The translations under genes were made by a program, and so were the position numbers. A model generated the notes under the pieces. The model was not told the DNA's origin. It worked only from the letters and a program-made list of their open reading frames with translations, and did not search any database. A stretch of 64,000 nt of DNA from assembly GCA_963383645.1 (NCBI GenBank), contig OY726560.1, positions 70,809,399 to 70,873,398 of the forward strand. The letters run 5' to 3'. Positions 1 to 10,029 of the stretch are shown in pieces (position 1 is the stretch's first letter; every line of letters starts with the position of its first letter). This DNA comes from Muscardinus avellanarius. Taxonomy: Eukaryota > Chordata > Mammalia > Rodentia > Gliridae.

Positions 1-80
1 TGACAAGTAAACGAATCCATGTGAGTGGAGCTGTGAGTTTAAGAATTTTTTTTTTTTTGAAGAAAATCAATAGAATAGGA

Positions 81-304
81 TTTTTTTTGTGTGTGTGTGT
101 AGTACTGGGGTTCCTGGAAGCCCTTCTACCTCCGGGCTACACTCTCAGACCTATTTTATTTTTGGAAACAGGGTCTCTTAAGCCAGCGCGGCTGGCTTTG
201 AACCTGCGCAATCCTCCTGTCTCCGCCTCCCAAGCGCGGGGATTACAAGCCTGCACCACCATGCCCAAGCGCGGGGATTACAAGCCTGCACCACCATGCC
301 CGGC
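81..304 (-). repeat. B1-dID SINE, form III, with internal 35-bp duplication
   Basis: Reverse-oriented dimeric SINE with T-rich/(GT) tail at left and ...atgcccggct head at right. Its head contains a perfect 35-bp tandem duplication (231-265 and 266-300). Confidence 0.85.
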
Positions 305-640
305 TAGAATAGGATTTGAAATGAGAAAAATGCACTTAATTGTTGTCTCTTCAAAATTAGTGTTTGTAGAAATGAGCCTGATATCCTGTCTTACATTAAA
401 AATAGCTGTAAGTTGGTATGTCACGAAATACATCTTTTCTGTATTTTCAAATATAATGACCAAAATGATGAGTATCAAGATCAAAATCACTAAGACTTCC
501 TAAATCTGTTTCTTCATGTTTGACCTTTAAATTCTTCCTCTACAGAGTGATCATCAATATGAATACCAAACACTTCCTCTGGTGAGTCACATTAGACATC
601 TGACTACTGTTAGAAAAGACATCAGACATTTAGGGACAGA

Positions 641-644
<4 letters not shown>

Positions 645-686
<42 letters not shown>
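645..686. repeat. (TC)n microsatellite
   Basis: About 21 uninterrupted TC units directly abutting the tail end of a reverse SINE. Confidence 0.95.
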
Positions 687-690
<4 letters not shown>

Positions 691-1004
691 TATTGGGAAT
701 TAACCCAGGGGTTTTTGGTGTTTTTATCTCTGAGCTATACCCTATCCCTATTCCACTTTTTTTTTTTTTTCTGGTGGTACTGGGGGTGGAACCCAGGGGC
801 ATTCTGCCTCTGGGCTATATTCCCAAACCCATTTTATATTTTATTTGGAAACAGGGTCTCACTAAGTTGTTGATCCCTATTCCATTTTTAAAATTTTGAA
901 GCAGCGTCTTGCTAAATTATGGTATGGTTGGCCTTGAACCGGTGATCCTCCTGTCTTAGCCTCCCAAGTACTGGGATTACAAGTGTGCACCACTGTTTCC
1001 AGCT
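687..1004 (-). repeat. Old reverse SINE interrupted by a 5'-truncated SINE
   Basis: The outer copy is split by an inner reverse SINE fragment at 756-872. The inner fragment is flanked by a 12-bp duplication, atccctattcca, at 744-755 and 873-884. It lacks its B1 half, so it is 5'-truncated. Confidence 0.8.
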
Positions 1005-1191
1005 AAAGAATTTATTTTTATATTTTAAATTATTTTACATTAATTTTTCCCAATTCAAAATCTCACATTACAGTTTAAGTAATGCCTAAGACCTAGTCAT
1101 AGCATTTTCAAGCTGGAAGAGCCCTTGGTGAATAAAGAGGCCTTTGGCCTTTTGTCTAATGTTTTCCTAATGATGTCATACCACATTGTAG

Positions 1192-1735
1192 AATATGCAG
1201 TCATCCATCTGTATTTGTGGGTTCCACATCTGTCATCAACCAACTGCAGGTTGAAAATATTGGCAAAAAAAGACTTCATAAAGTTTCAAAAAGCAACATT
1301 TGAATTTGTCTCATGGCAAGGTGACTGCATGCCGTCACTGAACCGTGTAGATGAAGTGGATTCTCAGCACGCCCTGCTGTTGCCTCCTGCTATGCCACAA
1401 ATCCTGTCTCTCTCCAGCACTAGTTGTTGGAGTATTTCTTTCCTCGGATCTTGTTTATGTACTGTGAAGTTAGGCATACTGTAATTGTGTCTGAACTGAA
1501 CACGTATAGACTTCTTGTCATTATTCCCTAAACGATAAAAGCATAACAAGCATTTATATTGCATATTATGTATTATAAATACTCTAGAGACCATTTAAAG
1601 GATATGGGAGAATGTGGGTATGTTATAATTAAATACTGTGTCATTTTATATAAGGGACATGAGCATCTGTGAAGTTTGGAATTTTCATGGAGTCCTGAAA
1701 CCAATCCCTGAGTATATAGAGGGATGATTGTATTA
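1192..1735 (+). mobile_element. Tigger-like (TcMar) non-autonomous DNA transposon
   Basis: The left end cagtcatccatctgtatttg and the right end ...tatatagagggatgattgta are diverged inverted copies. The interior reads gtcattattccctaaac and attttatataagggacatga, which I recognise from Tigger3-type elements. It is an ancient fossil lying between ADHFE1 and the left window edge. Confidence 0.75.
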
Positions 1736-1879
1736 CAAGATTACAAGAGTTTCTAATTTACCTGGACCTTTTTTTTCCCCAAGGTGGTGATGTGTGAGGG
1801 AAAAAGTTTATGTGTAACATTGTAAGTACATATGTCCATGTGTATATTGGATTTTATCTTCTAAATATTGGTTACTTGT

Positions 1880-2096
1880 ATTTTTTTTTTTTTGTGGTAC
1901 TGGGGATGGAACCCAAGGGCATTCTACCTCCTAGCTTACCCCCATCCCTATTTTTTATTCTTTATTTTGAAACAGGGTCTCACTGAGTTGCAAAGGGCCT
2001 CACTAAGTAGTAGCTGAGGCTGTCTACAAACTGTGATCCTCCTGTCTCAACCTTCCAAGTGCTAGGATTACAAGCATGCACCACCACGTTGGGATA
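1880..2096 (-). repeat. B1-dID SINE, form I
   Basis: Reverse copy from tttttgtggtactggggatg to accaccacgttgg. It contains a partial repeat of the cactaagt segment in the middle. Confidence 0.85.
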
Positions 2097-2168
2097 GTTA
2101 CTTGTATTTTTATAAAACAAGACGAATTTGATCTAAAACATTAAAAGGACATTTTTCTTTCTTTTCTC

Positions 2169-2260
2169 TTTTTTAATCTCCCAGTGAGGATTAAACCCAG
2201 AGCCTTCTACACACTATGCAAGTGCTCTACTACTGAGCTTTACCCCATATTCCTTCTTTA
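2169..2260 (-). repeat. ID-like tRNA-derived SINE fragment
   Basis: Reverse copy containing tgcaagtgctctactactga, the complement of the ID/tRNA box A region. No B1 half. Confidence 0.7.
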
Positions 2261-2284
2261 TCTTTTTTTAAAATTAGAAAATTT

Positions 2285-2790
2285 CTTGTTTTAACAAATT
2301 CAAGCAATATAGATGTTTATAAAACATAAAGTGAAAGTATAAAATATAAGGTGAACATTTTCTCCTAATTCTCCATACCCCAAACTCCATTTTTTCAATA
2401 ACTTTCAATATTTTGATGTACATCTTTTCTATGTAGACATATGTTTATGTGTAGTTAGAAACAAAAGTCAGACCATGCTAATATGTAATTTTTCTGCAAT
2501 CTATTTTTGCCAACATCCATTATATAATAGACATCTACAACAGTTTACTTCATTCTTATTAATAACACCATAGCATCCCACTGTTTAATATATGCTGATT
2601 TATTTATCTATATATTATTAGTGAATATTTAGGTTGTTTTACTATTTTTATTACTTGATAAAGTACTGCTTAAAATATCCTTGTTATATTTCTTTACATT
2701 CTTGTGCTAGTATTTCCAGGAAATAAATTTCTAGATATGAAAGTCACTGAGCATAGGATACGTACATTTACACATTTGATAATGAGTTTT
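2285..2790 (-). mobile_element. Old L1 fragment, antisense
   Basis: Contains diverged forms of the L1 stretch ...tgaatatttaggttgtttt... and ...tgctagtatttccaggaaat.... It underlies the presumed ADHFE1 3' end. Family not resolved. Confidence 0.5.
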
Positions 2791-3086
2791 TGCCCACTGG
2801 ACACATAGAGCAGAGGCAGAGTATTTTGTGGGGTTTGGCACTGGAACACTGACCCAGAAGTCTGGCTTGAGGGTGTAATGTGGTGCACATTTGTTCAGTT
2901 TGTTTCATGGAAATAGCTTGACTCTGAACACTGGGGAATCTCCTGCAGGAAAAATTCATATCACATCCAAACTGGCTGCAGGTAAGCTATGTGTGGAGAT
3001 GAGAAGATAGTGGTGCTCTAGCCTGATTAACTTCAATTTTTAGAAGTACAATGGCCAATGGTAACTCTTTCAGTTAAAAAAGCAAT

Positions 3087-3170
3087 TTAATACAGTTTCA
3101 TTGAAGCTTCGAACAGAGCAGACAGATCCTCTTCTGACTGGGGACGGGGTGCAAGCTTGGTCACCCTTTC
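3087..3170 (-). CDS. ADHFE1: ADHFE1 coding exon 14 (last, with stop)
   Basis: Codes [20 protein letters not shown] and the C-terminal EASMKLY, then TAA at 3087-3089. Acceptor TTTGTTTCAG lies at 3171-3180 and the exon is in phase 0. The 3' UTR continues below 3087. The first minus-strand AATAAA candidates are at 2647-2652 and 2599-2604, inside an old L1-like repeat, so the poly(A) site is uncertain. Confidence 0.96.
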   Translation of the reverse strand, partial: ERVTKLAPRPQSEEDLSALFEASMKLY

Positions 3171-6100
3171 CTGAAACAAAGAAGAGGAGTTACCCAGGTT
3201 TTTCAAAAGAACATCTGCAAAAGTTATGAGGTAGCTGGGCGTGGTGACACACACTTGGGAGGCTGAGACAGGAGGATCGCAGGTTCATAGCCTGCCTCAG
3301 TAACTTAGTGAAGCCTTCTGAAACTTAGTGCAACTCTGTTTCAAAATAAAAAATAAAATGGGGCTGGGGGTATAGCTCAGAGATAGAATGTCCCTGGGTT
3401 AAATCCCTAGTACTGAAAAGGGGGTGGGGAGGTGGGAGTGTAGATTTTAAAAGCTTCATGGGAAAGAGACATTACTTGATAAGCCTCTAGGTTGGTAATT
3501 AACTAGTACAGAGCATATGAGAAATAATTTTTAAAGATATGACTTTTAAAGCCATTATTTCTTATGACCAAATTAATTTACATCGCCTCATAACTTTTGG
3601 GGGGTAGGGTGCAGGGGATTGAACCCAGTGGCATTCTACTTCTGAACATTCTGGCCCAATCTGTAGAACCAAACCAGCCACAGGGAAAATACCTTCTATA
3701 TCGACTAAACTGGGTCAGTCAACAACCTCTGCCAGTTCTCTGAGTACAGTTTAGTCCTGTCCCAGACTCAGAGAATGCTGCCAAAGAAAACATAACTGCT
3801 TGCTCCTGACTTCCAAGACCATATATTTTGCAACCTGGACTTATGGTATATTCAAACGGAATTTAGGAGGACAGGAGCTTCCAAGCTACATGTGACAAGT
3901 GATTTCTTTTTTCTTTTCTATTAACTAAGGTTTTATCTCTACTTTCCAAAAACTAGTTCAGTGATTGGCTTTTTTTCCCTTAACTATTATGAATCAAGTC
4001 AGCAAAGACAGCCCAAACATCTTATGGTTATTGCATGTTATTGCAGGGGACTAGAAAATATGATGACTACCCTGTGGCGTAAGTAAATTAAGAAATGTAC
4101 TGTTTGGGGTGGGGGCTCCATGTCCATAGGTCTTTCAGTCTGTTTTCTGGTTGCTACGCACATGTTTGGGAACATGCTTGCTAATAGGAAAGCTCACCAG
4201 GATGGAACAGAGCTTGTGCACTGCTATGCTGGGTCGACCAGAATGCTGGACATACTGAGTGGTGCTGGAGTTAGCTGTTTAGCTGTTGAGTTAATGAGGA
4301 TGGGGAGGAGGATACTGGCATTTCAAAGGTCACACACATAGGATGGAACTCGAACTCAGCCTGCTTCTCCCATTTTCCTCAACTCAGAAATGACAGTAGC
4401 TTCAGTAGAAACTTAGTACCTATTCCTGAGTTTCCTTTCCTTGGCTCTGCAAGTTCAACCCATCAGCAAGTCTATCTCACTTATCTCCAGAACTGAGCAC
4501 TCTCACCTCCAGTTGCAGGACATCCAGCCTCTGAGGCCTCCTTCCTGGCGGTTCCACTTTTGCTCCACTAACACCCCTAGAGGGCATTCTCTCCAAACAC
4601 TCAGAGGGATTGTTTTTCCCAGCATAAATCTGGCCATGCCATTCCAGGGCTTAATTCTCTTGGATAGCTTCTCCCATGTGATCAGAGCAAAATCATGCTC
4701 TCTGATGTTGCCCTGGCCTGGCCCAACTCCTCACCCCAGCTCTCTCCTCTCCCATTTGTTCATCTTACGATTCCCACCATTCCTTTTAAATGCTATGCCT
4801 TTTCTCCTCTGCCTGGATAGCAACCTTCACAGTAGCATGTGCGACAGAGGATTCCTTACAAGACCTCACCATCATGCTGAGTACTCTATGTTGTTCCTAC
4901 AAGGTTACTCTATATCATTACCCATGTTTTCCTTCACACCATTAGTCAATATCTGAAATTATTAAATGTCCATCTTATTTATAGATGTTTATTGCCTGTC
5001 TCCCTCCAATAGAACATAAGCTCTAGGAAGGAAGAAGAGACTTTATTTTCTTCCTTACTCTATTCCAGACAAGGCATGATTTCAATACATATTTTTTTTT
5101 TCTGGAAAAAAGGAAGAATGGTGGACTTCCGGGAAGATGGCAACCGAGTAAAGTGGTGTTTATGAATCCCGCTAATGATCGATCTTTATTACTACAAAAT
5201 CAGTGCTTTTCGTAGTCAGGAAACACCACCAGCAGAGAAATAAAAGCTCTAAGTACAAGAGGCAGAGAGAAGGAAGGTTAGAAGAACAGCCAGACGCCAG
5301 AGAGGAAACCAGCCTGCACACGCTGCCAGCGCCATCTTCTCTCGCAGCCCTGGGCTCCAGAGAGGAGGGGGACTCAGAACAGAGCTCAGAACTGGATAGG
5401 AGATACGACGGCCTCACGGCCTGGACGCGGCAGCAGCGCCATACTGACGGCGGCAGCAGTGAGCTCACTGGACGGCTCCAGACCAATGCACTCAACAGCC
5501 CACCAGGCTACAGAGAGGAGCGGCGGACAGCGAGCTGAGGTGAGCAACTGCGGAACAGCTGGGTGTAATTCGCCAGTTTTTTTCGGCGCAAGGAGTGTCT
5601 AAAGCTCCCAGGGGCCAGGCTCAGCACACCCTTCAGGGACTCAGATTGGAGCTCAAAACCAGAAAAGAAATATGCCAGCCTCACAGCCAGCGGTGCCATA
5701 TTGCCTTCGGTGGCAGCAGCAAGTTCACGGAGTCCAGGCCGTCTGTTTGTGAAGCAGAGAAACAAAATTTTGGTGTTCATGGTTCCTGACTTCTGACCCC
5801 TGCTACTCCACCATCACCCAACCCTCACCACACCAAAAAAGTACTGCTTACCTGTTAACTCTTCTAAATCCCCACTACTAAGACTGGTCTATACACAATA
5901 CCCACAATCAATGGGAAGAAATTAGAACAGGCCTGAGAACGTTGAAAATATGAGAACCAGGAAGAGTGGAGAAACGACAGAAGTCACGAATACTGACCTA
6001 CAAGAAATGCAAGAAGGAGAGTTCCGAATCTTGATTTACAATATAATGAAAGTATTTAAAACAAGTCTAGAGGAGATGAAAGATGAGTTGGAAACACTAA

Positions 6101-9100
6101 GAAAGAATCAGAAAGAGGTCTGGAATGAAATGAAAGAGTCAATAAGTGAAATGAAGACAGCAATAGAAAGAAATTCTGGAAGATTAGATGAAATGGAAAA
6201 CAGAATTTCAATGTTAGAAGACAGTACATCCAAAACCGAAAACACGGTCAGCGATATACAGAAATCTTTACAGCAACAAAACCTACACATCCAGCAAATA
6301 TGGGATAATATGAAGCATCCTAACTTACGGATAATAGGCATTGAAGAAGGGATAGAGGTACAGACTAAGGGCATCTGTAATCTTTTCAAAGAAATAATTT
6401 CAGAGAATTTTCCAAACATGGAAAGAGACTTGGATCTTCATGTCCAGGAGGCATACATAACACCGTTAAGACAGGACCAAAGAAGGACCTCCCCACGCCA
6501 CATAATAGCCAAAATGACCAACATAGAGGCCAAGGAAGGGATCTTAAAAGCAGTGAGAACAAAAGGATGGGTGACATATAGAGGCAAAACAATAAGAATC
6601 ACCCCAGACTATACAACCCAGGTCAGGAATGCTAGGAGACTGGTACAACGTGATTCAGACCCTGGAAGAAAATAACTTCCAACTAAAACTACTCTATCCA
6701 GCAAAACTACTATTCAAAATCAATGGGGAAATAAAAGTATTTCAGGATAAACAGAATTTTAAAAAATTCATGAATTCAAAGCCAACACTAGAGAAAATTC
6801 TTAAAGAAATAAACCATAAAGAAGAAAAAAGAAGCAGACTTCAGAACCAGAGAAGAGAGGAAGTCTATAAGTAGAATTAGGATTACAGTTAGCGTTAGGA
6901 CTAGTATAACATTTAGTTTAATTTCTTATATGCGTTAGTTTTAGCTATCTTTAAAAGCTCGGAAAAGTGTTTTACATGTCATATATATGTGCAATTATGT
7001 TTAATTGCAGTGTATTGTAAGAGCTTCACATACGTTTATAATTAAGATTACAGTTAGCATTAGGACGAATATAGCATTTAGTTTAGTTTCTTATATGTGT
7101 TAGTTTCAGCTATGTTTAAAAGCTCGGAAAAGTGTTTTTATATCATATATATGTGTAATCATGTTCAATTTCAGTGTATTGTAAGAGTTTCACATATGTT
7201 TAGAATTAGGATTACAGTTAGCATTAGGACGAATATAACATTTAGTTTAGTTTCTTATATGCATTAGTTTCCGCTATGTTTAAAAACTCGGAAAAGTGTT
7301 TTACATATCATATATATGTGCAATTATGTTCAATTTCAGTGTATTGTAAGAGTTTCACATATGCTTAGATTTAGGATTACAGTTAGCGTTAGGACGAATA
7401 AAACATTTAGTTTAGTTTCTTAAATGTGTTAGTTTCAGCTACGTTTAAAAGCTCAGAAAAGTGTTTTATATATCACATATATGTGCAATTATGTTCAATT
7501 TCAGTGTATTGTAAGAGTTTCACATATGTTTAGACTTAGGAGTACAGTTAGCGTTAGGACGAATATAATATTTAGTTTCTTACATGCGTTAGATTCAGCT
7601 ATGTCTAAAAGCACAGAAAAGGGTTTTTCATATCATATATATGTGAAATCATGTTCAATTTCAGTGTATTGTAAGAGTGCCACATTTGTTCAGAATTAGG
7701 ATTACAGTAAATGTTAGGATGAATATAACATTTAGTTTAATTTCTTATATGTGTTAGTTTCAACTATGTTTAAAAGTTCAGAAAAGGGTTTTTATATCCT
7801 ATATATGTGCATTATGTTCAATTTCAGTGTATTGTAAGGTTTTCCCATACGTTTAGAACTAGGATTACAGTTAGTGTTAGGGCAAATATAACATTTAGTT
7901 TAGTTTCTTATATGCATTAGTTTCCGTTATGTTTAAAAGCTCGGAAAAGTGTTTTACATGTCATATATATGTGCAATTATGTTCAATTTCAGTGTATTGT
8001 AAGAGTTTCACATACGTTTAGAATTAGGATTACAATTAACTTTAAGACGAATATAACATTTAGTTTAGTTTCTTACATGCATTAGTTTCAGCTATGTTTA
8101 AAAGCTTGGAAAAATGTTTTATATATCATATATATGTGCAAATAAATAAATAAATAAATAAATTTTCTGACAAAAAAGGAAGAATGAAAAAAAAGAAATG
8201 ACACACTAACAAATCAACTCAAAATGGAGCAATAGTCTAAATATAAGAGCATAAAAGCTGAGAAGAGTACATAGGGGATAGCTTCATGACATTGAACTTG
8301 GCAATGATTTCTTGAATATGACACGAACGGCACAGGCAAATGAGAAAAAATAAAAACATAACCTGGACTAGATCAAAATTGAAAACTTTTGGCCAGGTTT
8401 GGTGCCGCACGCTTGTAATCCCCGCGCATGGGAGGAAGAGACAGAGGATCATGCAGGTTTGAAGTCAGCCTCGAACTTAAGAGACCCTGTTTCCAAATAA
8501 AAATAATATAAATGGGTCTGGGAGTGTATCCCAGAGGTAGAAGGGTTTCCAGGAACCCCAGTACCACCAAAAAAAAAAAAAAAGATTTAAAACTTTTGTG
8601 CATCAAAAGATACTAGCAATACTTGGGAGGCTGAGACAGGAGGCTCACAGGTTCAAGGTCAGCTTCAGCACTGTAGCAAGACTCTCAGCAACCTAGCAAG
8701 AAAGATTGTTTCAAAACAAAAAGTAGAAAGGGGCTGGGGATATGGCTCAGAGGGAGAATGCCCCTGGGTTCAGTCCCCACATACAAAAAAGACACTAGCA
8801 TGGGAATAAAAAGACAACTCACAAAATATAGAAAAATATTTGTAAGCCATGTATCTGATAAGGAATTAAGGTACAGAATATAAAAATTATTCCTATAATT
8901 CAACAACAAAACCCCAAACATTTCAATTAGAAAAATGAGAAAAGAACTTGAATAGGTATTTAGCCAAAGAAAAAATATGTAAATAACCAACAAGCACATG
9001 ATAAGATGCTCAACATTATTACTCACTAGGGAGATGCGAACCAAAACCTCAACTAGATGACGCTTCACACCCATGAGGATGGCTATTACAAAATTAATGG

Positions 9101-9983
9101 AAAATAAGAGGTGTTGGTGAAGATGTGAAGAATTTGGAACCTGATGTATTATTATTATTATAATTATTAATTATTATTTTGGTGGTACTAAGGTTCCTGG
9201 AAGTCCTTCTACCTCCGGGCCTACACTCCCAGACCTATTTTATACGTTTTTAAATTTGGAAACAGGGTCTCTTAAGCCAGCGCAGCTGGCTTTGAACCTG
9301 TGCGATCCTCCTGTGTCTGCCTTTCAAATGCGGGGATTACAACTGTGCACCACCACGCCGGGCTAACCTGATGTATTATTAATAGAAATGTAAAATGGTG
9401 CTGCTACTATGAATAACAGTTTGGCAGTTCCTCAAAAAATTAAACATATAAAACCATATGGTTGGGTGTATTCATTCGAGTCACCCCTCCATGCCAATCT
9501 GGTATGGAGCTGTACCTATCCTCTGTATTTCTATCTTGTAATAAACTTCGTTATATCTTCAGAAAAAAATAAAACCATATGGTTTAACAATTTTAATCCT
9601 AGGTATATACCCTAAAGAAAGCAGGGATTCAAACAGAGACTTGTACACCAATGTTCATAGTAGCATTATTCACAATAGTCAAAAGGTGGGCACAACCTGT
9701 GTCTATCAACATAGAAATGCAAAAAATATTATTTAGCCATAAACAAGAATGGACTTCTGACACATACTATAACATGGGTGAACACTGAAGACATTATGAT
9801 AGGTGAAATAAACCATTCACAAAGGACAGATAGTGTATGATTCCATTTATATGAGGTACCTAGAATAGGCAAATTCAGAGACAGAAAGTAGAATGGATTT
9901 GTTTATGGTTCTACTATCTATCCATCCATTATCTATGTTTACAGTAGGGTCAAGAACTAAAGCTCAGTATTTCCTATGGCCAG

Positions 9984-10029
<46 letters not shown>

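Larger units (their letters stand above)
5121..8162 (+). mobile_element. Full-length ORF1-only LINE (HAL1-like) with tandem-array 3' half
   Basis: A 3.04-kb retroposon bounded by target-site duplications. Order: 829-bp GC-richer 5' UTR starting gtggacttccgggaagatgg (YY1-type aagatggc near the 5' end, as in L1 promoters); an L1 ORF1 (5950-6874, one frameshift); then, from the stop codon onward, eight copies of a ~165-bp repeat (6876-8139); then an (AAAT)n tail (8140-8162). No ORF2 sequence is present, so it must have moved using another L1's reverse transcriptase. ORF1-only 'half-L1' (HAL1) elements are known in mammals. The tandem-array 3' half is not something I recognise. Confidence 0.85.
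8187..9900 (+). mobile_element. Old L1 3' region, broken by three SINEs and a small retrocopy
   Basis: L1 ORF2-end and 3'-UTR sequence: taatcctaggtatataccct, ttattcacaatagtcaaaag, gatagtgtatgattccattt and atgaggtacctagaataggc. The piece is ancient and is interrupted at 8391-8580, 8608-8790, 9155-9364 and 9464-9568. Confidence 0.8.

Noticed and set aside
81..304. Recurring peptide-like frame (…LETGSLKPA…) at many loci
   Set aside because: Translation of the reverse form III SINE, not a gene family.
4441..4956. 171-codon plus-strand open frame
   Set aside because: Lies on an L2 fossil. The translation has no protein-family features.
6876..8139. Could the array be telomere-like (TTAGG) or CRISPR-like?
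   Set aside because: TTAGG appears twice per 165-bp unit and not in tandem. Units are contiguous without unique spacers, inside a retroposon.
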